47,581 nt of DNA from JBIQLO01 sp044464175 (GCA_044464175.1 JBIQLO010000002.1:1-47581), one strand, 5' to 3'; shown: positions 28,928 through 37,901, counted from the first letter of the stretch. Program-made: numbers and translations. The notes: a model not told the origin generated them from the sequence alone.

Positions 28928-29765
28928 GCGCGGAAGACGCTGTGTTCGCCGCCGTGACGATCGGGAATCCACCTGTTGGAACAATAAGATGCCGCTCCAA
29001 GAGATTGCGAAACTCATCCACGGCTTCAGGCGAGGAAAATGCCCGTTTGGGAATCATGCGAGCGCTCGTTTTCGACAGATAAAGACAGAACAGGTTGGGC
29101 GTTTCAACAATACGCCGTACGGTCGACCACTGCTGGGCGGCTTGAGTTTGGGTATCATTAAACTTGATCCCGGATTCATCCGCCTCGAACGTCGTATGCA
29201 GTTGAAGTGAAGGATTGCCCTCCCACGCATTACGAATTCGCCTGCCTTGCGAATAGGCGGTGAAGAGCCACAAAAATATTCCAAGCAGTAGGTAGGGGCC
29301 CAAATTTACAGCAATATCGCTCCATAAAAGACTCGTGCCTGATTGTGAATTCGTTGAACGCAGGAACCATATCAAACTGAAAAAAAGGATAATGGTGGTG
29401 AAGAGCACAAGGGATTTTAAGTGGATCCCCAGGCGACTGGGAACAACATAGACGGCGCGTCTGGAAGCCCAATGCCGCCATTGTCGTCTATCCAGTAGGA
29501 CGCAAAGCACCAAGCCGCTGCCCAACACCATCCAAGGCAGCAGATCCATTACGATGTCGGACATGGGCACGCGGGCGCGTGTCAAAGCAAGGGAGCGATC
29601 AGGTGATGCGGTGACAATAATATAGACGACAACCGCCACTTCCAACAAAATAAAAGTAAACCAGGGAAGCACCGAGTAAAAACGCCGGCCGACTGGGGGC
29701 GACAGATGGGCCAGATTGAACTCTTTGAAATCCTCAAAACAGTGGTTGTATTCAATACGCGTCAT
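28917..29765 (-). CDS. YcxB-like membrane protein
   Basis: 282 residues from the ATG at 29765. Four hydrophobic spans (WFTFILLEVAVVVYIIV; MDLLPWMVLGSGLVLCVLL; LVLFTTIILFFSLIWFL; LGPYLLLGIFLWLF) are followed by a cytoplasmic domain with the YcxB-type pattern HTTFEADESGIKF, QWSTVRRIVETPNLFCLYLS and ARMIPKRAFSSPEAVDEFRN. This C-terminal domain (PF14317-like, PH-like fold) is widespread and of unknown function. Unlike its neighbours the gene is relatively AT-rich, so it may be a recent arrival (weak). It ends inside the hairpin shared with rtcB. Confidence 0.8.
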   Translation of the reverse strand: MTRIEYNHCFEDFKEFNLAHLSPPVGRRFYSVLPWFTFILLEVAVVVYIIVTASPDRSLALTRARVPMSDIVMDLLPWMVLGSGLVLCVLLDRRQWRHWASRRAVYVVPSRLGIHLKSLVLFTTIILFFSLIWFLRSTNSQSGTSLLWSDIAVNLGPYLLLGIFLWLFTAYSQGRRIRNAWEGNPSLQLHTTFEADESGIKFNDTQTQAAQQWSTVRRIVETPNLFCLYLSKTSARMIPKRAFSSPEAVDEFRNLLERHLIVPTGGFPIVTAANTASSARGV

Positions 29766-29799
29766 CTTCGTCAGGGGATCATTGTCCACCAAAGATTGT

Positions 29800-29817
29800 G
29801 GTGGGCCAAGGCCCACC
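29800..29817. repeat. Perfect intergenic hairpin GGTGGGCC-AA-GGCCCACC
   Basis: An 8-bp stem and 2-base loop in the 60-bp gap between the argG stop and the YcxB-like start. It resembles the degenerate GCCAAGGC element at 10465 and the GGTGGGGC-TT-GCCCCACC hairpin at 6534. Confidence 0.6.
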
Positions 29818-29825
29818 CTACGAAA

Positions 29826-31043
29826 TTACCCCCGCCGCTTCTGCGCGGCGACCTTCATCGGCAACCCGAACAGGTCAATGAAGCCCCGCGCCGCCGTCAC
29901 GTCGTACCCTTCCATGGAGAAGCTGGCCAGTTGTGGGTCGTACAGGGAATGCGGGCTGGTCACGCTGGAGGCCGTCGCACGGCCTTTGAACAGCTTCACC
30001 TTCACCTGCCCACTGACCGTCTGCTGGGTGTGATCGACAAACGCCTGAAGGGCCTCGCGCAGCGGGTGGAACCACTGGCCGTTGTAGACGATCTCGGCGT
30101 AGCGCAACGCGAGCTGCTGCTTCTGGTGATAGGTGTCGCGCTCCAGCGTGATCTGCTCCAGCGCCTTGTGCGCTTCATACAGGATCGTCCCGCCGGGCGT
30201 CTCATAGGCCCCGCGGCTCTTCATCCCCACCAGCCGGTTTTCAGCCAGTTGCGTCTGCCCGACGGCGTGCTTCCCGCCGGCGGCGTTGAGGGCGGCCACC
30301 AGTTCGTGCCCCGCCAGTCGCTTGCCGTCCAGGGCGACGGGGTTTCCCTTGTCAAAGTCGATGGTGACATACTGCGGCTGATCGGGCGCTTTGGAGACGG
30401 GCACGCTCATCACCCAAAGATCGTCCTGCGGCTCATTGGCCGGGCTCTCCAGGTCCGCCCCCTCGTGGCTGATGTGCCAGAGGTTCCGGTCGCGGCTGTA
30501 AATCTTCTTCTTGCTCTGTTCCACCGGCACGCCCTTCTGATGGGCATAGTCGATGGCGCTCTCCCGGTCGCGCAGCTCAAAGGTGGGGTCTTTCCACGGG
30601 GCGATGATCTTCAAATTCGGGTCCAGCGCCATGTACGTCAGCTCGAAGCGGACCTGGTCGTTCCCCTTGCCGGTGGCCCCATGCCCCACGGCGTCGGCCC
30701 CGGTCTGGTGGGCGACTTCCACCTGGTGCTTGGCGATGATAGGCCGGGCGATGCTTGTGCCCAGCAGATAGTCATACTCATACACCGCATGCGCCCGCAG
30801 CATCGGCCAGCAATACTGCTCGGCAAACTCCTGGCGCAGGTCCTTCACGACCACTTCATCCGCGCCGCTCTTGTAGGCCTTGTCCTCGATGCCCTTGAGT
30901 TCATCCCCCTGTCCCAGTTCGGCCGCGAAGGCGACCAGTTTGACGCCGGGATACCGGTCCTTGAGCCAGGGAAGAATGACGCTGGTGTCCAGCCCGCCGG
31001 AATAGGCCAGGACGATCTTTTTCGGTTGCTGCTGCGCTGCCAT
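29826..31043 (-). CDS. argG: Argininosuccinate synthase
   Basis: 405 residues from the ATG at 31043, backed by AGGAG. It joins citrulline and aspartate with ATP hydrolysis to AMP in arginine synthesis. The ATP loop is KKIVLAYSGGLDTSVILPWL at the N-terminus. Later motifs include TGADAVGHGATGKGNDQVRF, the citrulline/aspartate-binding GRDRNLWHIS-type segment (SRDRNLWHISHEGADLESPA) and the C-terminal NGQWFHPLREALQAF. Length and motifs match the family. An extension from 31127 would overlap the histidine kinase gene and is rejected. It is a single gene on the minus strand, 80 bp from the kinase, at the point where base composition changes sign. Confidence 0.97.
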   Translation of the reverse strand: MAAQQQPKKIVLAYSGGLDTSVILPWLKDRYPGVKLVAFAAELGQGDELKGIEDKAYKSGADEVVVKDLRQEFAEQYCWPMLRAHAVYEYDYLLGTSIARPIIAKHQVEVAHQTGADAVGHGATGKGNDQVRFELTYMALDPNLKIIAPWKDPTFELRDRESAIDYAHQKGVPVEQSKKKIYSRDRNLWHISHEGADLESPANEPQDDLWVMSVPVSKAPDQPQYVTIDFDKGNPVALDGKRLAGHELVAALNAAGGKHAVGQTQLAENRLVGMKSRGAYETPGGTILYEAHKALEQITLERDTYHQKQQLALRYAEIVYNGQWFHPLREALQAFVDHTQQTVSGQVKVKLFKGRATASSVTSPHSLYDPQLASFSMEGYDVTAARGFIDLFGLPMKVAAQKRRG

Positions 31044-31123
31044 GGATGCTCCTGAAAGTCGGTTCAAACAAATCAGGAGACCAGTATATGCGGCGGCGGA
31101 TCGGATGCCAGATGGGAAGGGCG

Positions 31124-33595
31124 TCATCCATGCTCGCCGGCGATGCGGCGGATGGCGCCTTGCAACTGGGGGAGGCTGATCGGCTTGACCAGATGTTCGC
31201 TGAAGCCGGCCTGGCGGCTTTTGCGGACATCCTCCTCCATGCCGTAGCCGCTCATGGCAATTCCCTTGATGCCGTGCCGCCGGGCGATCTGTTGCATCAG
31301 TTCATAGCCTGTGGCGTCCGGCAGGCCCAGATCGCTCAGGAGCAGATCAAAGGGATGTTGCCCGGCCAGGGCCAGCGCGTCAGACACATTGCCGGCGATG
31401 GTGATGGTGTGGCCGGAGCGGCGGAGCAATCGGCTCAGGACGGCGGCGGTGTCGGCGTGATCCTCCACCAGCAGAATGCGCAGGGGGTGTTCGGGGGGGT
31501 GGGTGGAGCCGTGAGGAGGATGTTGGCCGGTGTCGGTGGAGGGCTTGGTCCGGATCGGCAACTGCACGATGAAAGTGGCGCCCTTGTCGTGGCCATCGCT
31601 CTGGGCGGTGATGCTGCCGCCGTGCAACTGAACAATCATCCGGCAGATGGCCAGACCCAGCCCCAATCCGCCAAACTGGCGGGAGGTACGAGCGTCGGCC
31701 TGTTCGAAGGCGTCAAAAATACGCTCCAACGCATCGGGAGCAATGCCGACGCCGGTATCGCGCACGAGAAGCTGAAGCTGGTGATCGGGGGTGATTTGCG
31801 AGGCGATGGAGACAAAGCCCCCGCTGGGGGTGAACTTGATGGCGTTGCGCACGAGATTCCAGACCACCTGCTGAAGCCGCCCCGGGTCGGCCAGGGTCAG
31901 ATCGGGATCGGCCTGGAGGTCCAGATCAATCCGGATCGCCTTGTCGGTCGCTTCGGCGGCGCAGTTGCGTATCGCGTGGCGGACCACCTCGTGCAGGGAG
32001 ATGGTCTGCTTGCGCAACTGCAGCTTTCCAGTGGTGATGCGGCTGAGGTCCAGCAGGTCATCGATGAGCTTGGTTTCCAATTCGATGTTGCGCCGGACCA
32101 TGGCAAGGTCCTCACGCAGATGAGGGGGGAGCCCCGGATCCTTTTCCATGGCGGCCACGGTGAGCATGGCGGGAGAGAGGGGGGTGCGTAACTCATGACT
32201 CAGGACCGCCAGAAAGCGATCCTTGGCGTGGCTGGCGGCCTCGGCGGCCTGTTGGGCCTGGCGGGAAGCTTGCTCGGCCCGCCAGCGGGCGGTGACATCG
32301 TGCGTCAATCCCAAGTGCTGGATCTTGCCATCGGGACCGCGCAGCGGCACCGCGTGCGTCTCCATGTGGCGGCGCATCCCCTTCAGCCCCGCGATCTCAA
32401 ATTCCAGGGTTTGCTTCTCCCCCCGGCAGACTTTTTCGTGGAGCCTCTGAAAAGCGGGGCGGTGCTCCGGTGTGATCAGGTCAGAGGCCGGCTTACCCAG
32501 CACGTCCGAGGGGCTGTCGGCCTCCACCATGGCCAGACCCGCGGGATTGATATAAAGGAGTGTTCCATCGGCATCGATGATTTTGACGCACTCCGGGGTG
32601 CTCTCCACGACCGCCCGGAGATGCGCTTCCCGCTTGTGGAGGGAGGTTTCCGTCCGCCGCCGCTCAATGGCGATGCTGGCCAGATGCGTGGCGATCTCCA
32701 GTAGATGGGTGCTGGCCGGCTTGGGATCCCGCTGCGCGCGGTAGTACATGCCAAAGGAGCCGATGGGCCGCCCATCGGCGGCGAAAATGGGAGCGGAGTA
32801 GCAGGTGCGCAGTTTTTCCTGCGCCATGAGGTTGCGCCACGCAGAGGCCCAGCGCCCGTCATGGGCGACATCGGCGACCAGAACCGCCTGACCTTGGTAG
32901 GCGGCCTGACCGCAGGGGCCAGAGTGGGGGGGCACGATGGGGGTTTGGCTCAAGGCCTGGATGTATTGATGGGAGAGGCTGGGGGCCAGCGCGATCTCAA
33001 AGCGGTTTTCCGTCGGATGACGAATCAGGATTGAGCCGACCAGGCCGTCGGAATTGATTTCGATGAGATGGATCAGGGCGTTGAGCACCTCCTCCAGCGG
33101 CGCACCGGTGGCGAGCATTTCCAGAATGTTCTTCTGTCCGGCCAGCAGGGCGTCGGTCTGTTTGTGCTCGGTGATGTCGATGAGCATATTGACCGCGCCG
33201 ATTACATGGCCGGCCGAGTCGCGGATCGGGTCCGGATAGGCCAGAATGCTGTTGCGCGTGCCATCGGGACGCTCGATGATGATTTCTTCGGCCCGGGCGC
33301 CCTGTCCATGGCGGACGGCCTGGGCCATCAGGCATTGTTCATGGGGCAGCGGGGTGCCGTCGGGACAATAAATCCGCCAGGAGCCGCACCAGAAATCCTC
33401 GCCCAGACGCGGGCGGCGCCCCCACAACTCGGCGGCGGCATCATTGTAAAAGGTGATTCGTCCCTCTCTGTCGCAGGTGTAAATGGCGGCAGGCAGGGAA
33501 CGAACCATTGCCGCGTTGGGTCGGGGGGAGGGCGGGGAATGACCCACTACTGACTTATGCGTCCCGGCAACGGAAGGATGGCCCAAACGACTCAT
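31124..33595 (-). CDS. Hybrid sensor histidine kinase with PAS, GAF, PAS and receiver domains
   Basis: 823 residues. Order: PAS (about 28-145, IYTCDREGRITFYNDAAAEL), GAF (about 155-312), PAS (about 325-440, VKIIDADGTLLYINPAGLAM), HisKA with His467 in VLSHELRTPLS, HATPase_c (NLVRNAIKFTPSGG; RDTGVGIAPDALERIF; FGGLGLGLAI), a Pro/His-rich linker, and a receiver (about 705-820) with Asp755 in LLLSDLGLPD and Lys804 in HLVKP. There is no transmembrane span, so it senses inside the cell, through the GAF or PAS pockets. Phosphate would move from His467 to its own Asp755. No separate HPt or output gene is adjacent. The Ser/Thr kinase gene lies 101 bp upstream on the same strand. Confidence 0.95.
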   Translation of the reverse strand: MSRLGHPSVAGTHKSVVGHSPPSPRPNAAMVRSLPAAIYTCDREGRITFYNDAAAELWGRRPRLGEDFWCGSWRIYCPDGTPLPHEQCLMAQAVRHGQGARAEEIIIERPDGTRNSILAYPDPIRDSAGHVIGAVNMLIDITEHKQTDALLAGQKNILEMLATGAPLEEVLNALIHLIEINSDGLVGSILIRHPTENRFEIALAPSLSHQYIQALSQTPIVPPHSGPCGQAAYQGQAVLVADVAHDGRWASAWRNLMAQEKLRTCYSAPIFAADGRPIGSFGMYYRAQRDPKPASTHLLEIATHLASIAIERRRTETSLHKREAHLRAVVESTPECVKIIDADGTLLYINPAGLAMVEADSPSDVLGKPASDLITPEHRPAFQRLHEKVCRGEKQTLEFEIAGLKGMRRHMETHAVPLRGPDGKIQHLGLTHDVTARWRAEQASRQAQQAAEAASHAKDRFLAVLSHELRTPLSPAMLTVAAMEKDPGLPPHLREDLAMVRRNIELETKLIDDLLDLSRITTGKLQLRKQTISLHEVVRHAIRNCAAEATDKAIRIDLDLQADPDLTLADPGRLQQVVWNLVRNAIKFTPSGGFVSIASQITPDHQLQLLVRDTGVGIAPDALERIFDAFEQADARTSRQFGGLGLGLAICRMIVQLHGGSITAQSDGHDKGATFIVQLPIRTKPSTDTGQHPPHGSTHPPEHPLRILLVEDHADTAAVLSRLLRRSGHTITIAGNVSDALALAGQHPFDLLLSDLGLPDATGYELMQQIARRHGIKGIAMSGYGMEEDVRKSRQAGFSEHLVKPISLPQLQGAIRRIAGEHG

Positions 33596-33696
33596 GGGAA
33601 TCCCGCTTTACGGATTCAACAGCATCCACCTCATAGCGCCACGGTCCCGGCTCGCCACGGTATCAGGCGGCCTCAACCATCGGGGCGAGCCAACCA

Positions 33697-34590
33697 CTAG
33701 CGAGTTGGGCCTCCCATCATGGAGGAGTCGGACATATCTACGGCCGGCGTCGGGGCATCCGGATTCGCTTTTTTGTAGAGAATATGCCGGGTGAGCTCCA
33801 GCCGGGTCAGCACCTGGTCCATGTCACTGGGACGTTTCTTAATATTGGTGGAGACGCACTCCAGAACCAGATTGGAGAGGGCGGGGGGGACGTTGGGGTT
33901 GAGCTCGGCCGGGGAATCGATCCGGGCGTCCAGGAGGAAGCTGTTGCCTCCCTTTTTATTGACGGTGTAAAGGGTGGGAATGTGGCGCCCGGTTGTGGTC
34001 CAATACATGGTGGCGCCGAGGTTGAAAACATCGGTCTGGATAGTGACGGGCCGGCGGGAGACCTGCTCGGGGGCGATGTAGTCGGGGGTGCCCTGGATGC
34101 GCTCCTTGATGGTTCCGATCTTGCAGCTTTGGCCAAAGTCGATGACTTTCACCTTGCCATCATCGTTGCGAAGAATGTTGTTGGGTTTGATATCGCAGTG
34201 AACATATCCCATGGCGTGCATGGAACGGAGCCCCTCGGCGGCGTGGATAAAGGTCTCCACGGCGTCCAGCAGCGTGGGGGGCAACTGCACATCCAAGGCC
34301 CGCCCCTCAAACAGCTCCATTAGCAAAAAAGCCTCGGAAACCTTGAGCATCAGAGTCTTATTGACCTTCAGATCGTAGCTGCGGCGAAGATTGGGGTGCT
34401 TAAACTGTTTGCTGATCTCGAATTCCGTCTCCATCTGCTCGATGAAGCGAATGTCTTTCTGGTCCGTACGGATGACGTGTTTGAGTGCATAGCGCCGGCC
34501 GGTTTCCGGATCGCGCACCGCGTAAATGACGCTGCGCGCACCCTCACCCAGTCTGCTCAGGACATCATAGTGAAGCAGTTTATCGGCCAT
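33697..34590 (-). CDS. Serine/threonine protein kinase
   Basis: 297 residues, one kinase domain: glycine loop GEGARS (15-20), Lys37 in ALKHV, catalytic loop HCDIKPNN with Asp133, DFGQ (151-154) and APE (173-175). The HRD arginine is Cys, so this is a non-RD kinase that may not need activation-loop phosphorylation. There is no transmembrane segment or PASTA repeat, only a short tail with PDAPTPAVDMSDSS. The start at 34590 gives the usual spacing before the glycine loop; an earlier ATG at 34668 adds an unrelated leader. It is likely co-transcribed with the histidine kinase. Targets cannot be read from sequence. Confidence 0.93.
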   Translation of the reverse strand: MADKLLHYDVLSRLGEGARSVIYAVRDPETGRRYALKHVIRTDQKDIRFIEQMETEFEISKQFKHPNLRRSYDLKVNKTLMLKVSEAFLLMELFEGRALDVQLPPTLLDAVETFIHAAEGLRSMHAMGYVHCDIKPNNILRNDDGKVKVIDFGQSCKIGTIKERIQGTPDYIAPEQVSRRPVTIQTDVFNLGATMYWTTTGRHIPTLYTVNKKGGNSFLLDARIDSPAELNPNVPPALSNLVLECVSTNIKKRPSDMDQVLTRLELTRHILYKKANPDAPTPAVDMSDSSMMGGPTR

Positions 34591-34936
34591 GAACGCTTGT
34601 CCACCTTGGGGCTGAGGGCATTTCGGTTCAAGCCGGTGGGAGACCGAACGGAAACCATGAATTCGCAACGGCGGGATAAAACGTATGAATGAAACGCGCC
34701 GTCGTCCAATCAGCCTTGACTGTCTGTATCTATTGTATGCCCTGTCCTGAGGGTTGCGGTAAACATTCTCTCATTTTTGAACGCGCCGCACCCCATTTTA
34801 TTCCCCTCCAATTCCTATCGGGGCTTTCCCGATCGGTCTTTCCCTTCATCCTAAAGGTAGGAGATGAATCGTGCAAAGGCAAGTGCTCGGCGGAAATCAG
34901 CGCGGAATCCCGATTTTTCTGCCCCAGGCCTGGCGA
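34591..34936. other. Non-coding gap of 346 bp with two small inverted repeats
   Basis: AT-rich by local standards. TTCATC-N12-GATGAA at 34845-34868 and ATCGGG-GCTTT-CCCGAT at 34817-34833 are the only symmetries that I find. The kinase promoter must lie in the left part. A + strand TTGACT at 34715 followed about 17 bp later by TATGCC is a weak promoter candidate with no gene attached. Confidence 0.4.
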
Positions 34937-35617
34937 TTATTGGAGCAACTGATTGCGAAAGGCGGTGGCGGGAAAAAAGCGACCGATACCGGCGGAGGTC
35001 CCCGGCTGCTGAACCAGAAGGACGTTTTGCCGGGGGATGTGGAAGCGGGCCTGGAGGGAATTGACCAGTTGAGTCAGCCGGCGCATCTGGATGGAGGTGG
35101 GGAGCGTGTGATCAAAATCACCGACCAGGCAGATGCTGATGCACCCCGGGTCGATGCGGTCCGCGCCGGCCGGGGGGAGGGCCGGGCGCTGGTGGCTCCA
35201 GCGCTGGCTGAGCTGGATTTCCCCATCGGCGCATCCATCCCCATTGCCGATGAGGAAATGATCTTTGAGTCCGCCGCTGGATTGGCCCAGGGAGACGGCA
35301 TCGCCCGCCGGAGTGGCGCTGTGGTGGATGTAGATGCTGGTCCATCGGTTAGAACCGATGGGAGTCTGGGTGGCAAAGATGGCGTCGAGGGAAGCAGGCG
35401 CTTCGACGGCGAAAAGGCTGTTGGCCGCTCCGGGCGCCAGGGGTGCGGGGGAGAAGGCCAAAAGCAGCGCGGTCGTCAGGGTCAATCCGCCGATCAGGGC
35501 GCCGAAAACGACCAGGTTGCGGTAGGAGGGGGTTTTCGCAGAAGAATGGGTGCGTGCGCTCACGGTACTACCGCCGGTTGAACAGCGCGCCGGGGGCGCG
35601 CCGGTTATCCTTAACAC
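34937..35617 (-). CDS. Membrane-anchored N-acetylmuramoyl-L-alanine amidase-like protein
   Basis: 226 residues from a GTG at 35617; another GTG at 35563 (start VSARTHSSAKTPSYRN) is equally possible, since neither has a strong ribosome binding site. One transmembrane span (LVVFGALIGGLTLTTALLLA) near 35-54 anchors it. The outer part matches the amidase_2/PGRP fold: WTSIYIHHSATPAGDAVSLG with a zinc His, DHFLIGNGDGCADGEIQLSQ, and the later ISICLVGDFDHTLPT strand. A Cys in GNGDGCADGE is unusual. Enzymes of this type cut between muramic acid and the stem peptide; whether it is catalytic or only a binder is open. It is divergent from the GntR regulator. Confidence 0.78.
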   Translation of the reverse strand: MLRITGAPPARCSTGGSTVSARTHSSAKTPSYRNLVVFGALIGGLTLTTALLLAFSPAPLAPGAANSLFAVEAPASLDAIFATQTPIGSNRWTSIYIHHSATPAGDAVSLGQSSGGLKDHFLIGNGDGCADGEIQLSQRWSHQRPALPPAGADRIDPGCISICLVGDFDHTLPTSIQMRRLTQLVNSLQARFHIPRQNVLLVQQPGTSAGIGRFFPATAFRNQLLQ

Positions 35618-35776
35618 TCAGCGGCCGGGTTTGGCCGCTTCACATCCATGTCATCGACCGACTGTGAAATTGCCTTGGAATAAATTCCGTGCGACAGGGC
35701 AATCGCGGGTGTTTATAGCGATGGATTGGGCAAGATGCAAGGAATAATCGGGGGGAGCCACATGCCCGGATTTTTC

Positions 35777-35833
35777 TTGACGGGGCTTATAAAGGTAGAT
35801 ATACAAGTTGGGTGGGGCGGTCAGGAGGCCTGA
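35777..35833 (+). promoter_or_regulatory. Sigma-70 promoter and RBS hairpin of the GntR/LacI-sensor gene
   Basis: TTGACG (35777-35782), 17 bp, TATACA (35800-35805). The ribosome binding site AGGAGG then lies inside TCAGG-AGG-CCTGA (35821-35833), a 5-bp stem that could mask it or serve as a protein-binding site. The region AAAGGTAGATATAC resembles CAGGTAGATTC in the operator at 17825, perhaps by chance. Confidence 0.55.
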
Positions 35834-35836
35834 GCG

Positions 35837-36964
35837 ATGAGCGGTGTGTCCACCAAGGGATCAACCGGCGGCCTGCGACCTTATGAGCGGGTCGTGCGCG
35901 CTCTTGAGAGGGACATTCTGTCCGAGAAATACCGTCCGGGGGAGGCGCTGCCGGGGCTAAAGGAGGTGGCGGCGGGGCTGGGGGTTCATTTTCTAACGGT
36001 GCGCAAGGCGGTTCAGGAATTATCCAGGCGCGGGGTGGTGCGGACGCGGCAGGGGGCGCGGGCGGTGGTCACGCGCCGCCCGGCGGCACGGGAAAAGCGG
36101 GTATTGAAGATCGCTGCGGTTTATTCCGAACGATTGATCGGTATTGACCGCCATCACCCGCTGCTGGGGGCATTTGTGAATGGCGTGAGCCGGCGCTGTC
36201 ATCCGGAGGAGGTTTTGATGCAGATCAAGCCGTACCGGGATGGGCATTTTATTGACCAGGCCGGGCCGGCGCTGCTGGAAAGCGGGGTGGAGGGGGTGAT
36301 TCATTTCGGCTTCACGAATCCGGAGGACCACGCGGCCTACCTGGAGCAGCGGGGGATTGTGCTGGTGGAGGCGGACCTGGGAGGCCAGCCGCGTCAGGGG
36401 GTTCTGACAGTGCATTATGACTGGGCCGGAGCAATGGGAATGCTGGTGCGGCACCTGCAGACGCTGGGCCACAGGCGCCTGGTGTGCATCGATTATGGGA
36501 CCAAGCGGGATGGCGGCAAAACCCAGCAGGAATTTCTGCGGCTGATGGAGAGGGGAGGTGAGGGTCGGCGGCGGTTGATTCTGGTGGACAATCCGCCGGG
36601 CCATGTGGCGTGGGAGCAGATGGATCGAATTTTCGATCTCGATCCGCTGCCGACCGGCGTGGTGGTGCGGGATGAATTCATGGCCGACCGGCTGATGGAG
36701 CAGTGCGCCAGGCGCGGCATTGCGGTGCCGGATCGGATGTCGGTGGCGGCGCTGAGCGATTTGTGGCCGGGGCGGCATCGTTCGGCGGTGACGACGGGCT
36801 ACACCTTCGCCGCGGCGTGCGATGCGGCGTTCCGGGCGGCGGATTTGTTGATCCGGCGGCTGCACGGGGAGCGAGTGGACGTGGAGCAAGTGATCGGACC
36901 GGTGCTGAAGGTGGAAGGCTCGACGGGCCCGGCGCCCCGGGTGGCTTCCGGGGCCCGCGAATAA
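35837..36964 (+). CDS. GntR-type regulator with LacI-like sugar-sensor domain
   Basis: 375 residues. The N-terminal winged helix is of GntR type: YERVVRALERDILSEKYRPG, then LPGLKEVAAGLGVHFLTVRK and AVQELSRRGVVRTRQGARAV. The C-terminal part is a periplasmic-binding-like sensor as in AraR-type regulators (KIAAVYSERLIGIDRHHPLL; LGHRRLVCIDYGT; MSVAALSDLWPG). Such fusions respond to sugars. The ATG at 35837 has AGGAGG. The pseudopilin gene starts 37 bp downstream, so regulator, pseudopilin and the 1321-residue secreted protein probably form one unit, or the regulator controls the two genes behind it. Confidence 0.9.
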   Translation: MSGVSTKGSTGGLRPYERVVRALERDILSEKYRPGEALPGLKEVAAGLGVHFLTVRKAVQELSRRGVVRTRQGARAVVTRRPAAREKRVLKIAAVYSERLIGIDRHHPLLGAFVNGVSRRCHPEEVLMQIKPYRDGHFIDQAGPALLESGVEGVIHFGFTNPEDHAAYLEQRGIVLVEADLGGQPRQGVLTVHYDWAGAMGMLVRHLQTLGHRRLVCIDYGTKRDGGKTQQEFLRLMERGGEGRRRLILVDNPPGHVAWEQMDRIFDLDPLPTGVVVRDEFMADRLMEQCARRGIAVPDRMSVAALSDLWPGRHRSAVTTGYTFAAACDAAFRAADLLIRRLHGERVDVEQVIGPVLKVEGSTGPAPRVASGARE

Positions 36965-37001
36965 CCGGGTTCGATGAACGGGATCTTACGAGGAGCAGGT
37001 C

Positions 37002-37832
37002 ATGGCTCGGCAGAGAATCAGAGCGTTTACGTTGGTGGAGCTGCTTGTGGTGATCGGGATCATCTCGATTCTGATCGCAATGTTGCTGCCGGCGCTCAAC
37101 GCAGCGCGGGCGGCGGCGCAGGCGACGGCGTGCGCTTCCAACATGCGGCAGATCGCGCTGGCGGCGCGGATGTACGCCAATGAGAACGGGGGTCGGGTGC
37201 CGTATGCGATTGATTTTGACAGCAACCCGTATCGGACGTTTTTCTCGCTGTTGACGCCTCAATTGCATGTGCCGTTTAATCTCGACTATCAGATCAATCA
37301 TATTGGAAGCAATAGCCCGTGGCTTGAACAGAGCGTTTTTGTCTGCCCGTCGGATGATTCAACGGTGACGGCATCGGGGCCGCTTTACCACGAGGGGGGA
37401 CGGTGCAGCTATGCGGTGAACGGGTATGTAACGGACCTGTATTCTCCCGCCGACAAGAGCATTTTCGGCAACGGCAACAATCGCGGCACGCTGCGCCTGT
37501 CGCAGATCCGCCTGCCGACGACCACGATTCTGTTGATGGAAGCCCACGGCAACAACAACAAATACGGCTACGGCGGGACCTATACCGTGAAGCGGTATGG
37601 CGTGGGTTCCACCTATGCCTACACGAGACAGAGCCTGGGCATCGCCGCAGACATGGGTAAGCAGGGATACCACAGCCGGCACAACCAGCGCGGGGTGAAT
37701 AACTGGGCGTTTGTGGATGGGCACGTGGAGCGGATGAACTGGGCGCAGACGATCGCGCCCCGAAATCTATGGGAAACCGACGCGGGCAAGCAGGCGACGG
37801 CGTATGTGCCCGGCGATGGGTACACGAAGTAG
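37002..37832 (+). CDS. Pseudopilin (prepilin-type N-terminal cleavage/methylation protein)
   Basis: 276 residues beginning MARQRIRA followed by FTLVELLVVIGIISILIAML; cleavage would come after Ala rather than Gly at -1, which prepilin peptidases tolerate less well. The globular part contains FVCPSDDSTV (Cys after the third strand) and ends with HNQRGVNNWAFVDGHVERMN, the H-x11-DG form found also at 18012. GAGGAG stands before the ATG. It is followed, after 69 bp, by the secreted LamG protein. It probably forms part of a pilus-like fibre or pseudopilus; its dedicated place in this gene set is discussed in the findings. Confidence 0.93.
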   Translation: MARQRIRAFTLVELLVVIGIISILIAMLLPALNAARAAAQATACASNMRQIALAARMYANENGGRVPYAIDFDSNPYRTFFSLLTPQLHVPFNLDYQINHIGSNSPWLEQSVFVCPSDDSTVTASGPLYHEGGRCSYAVNGYVTDLYSPADKSIFGNGNNRGTLRLSQIRLPTTTILLMEAHGNNNKYGYGGTYTVKRYGVGSTYAYTRQSLGIAADMGKQGYHSRHNQRGVNNWAFVDGHVERMNWAQTIAPRNLWETDAGKQATAYVPGDGYTK

Positions 37833-37901
37833 CAGTTGTTCAAGGGCGGCCTGCGATGTGGGCGTCGGCATGAGGCACGGGTGGTCATAAAGAGAGTCAA
37901 G

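Noticed and set aside
28900..31130. A proven replication origin
   Set aside because: Only base-composition change supports it. No dnaA, dnaN or gyrB gene and no cluster of DnaA boxes was found.
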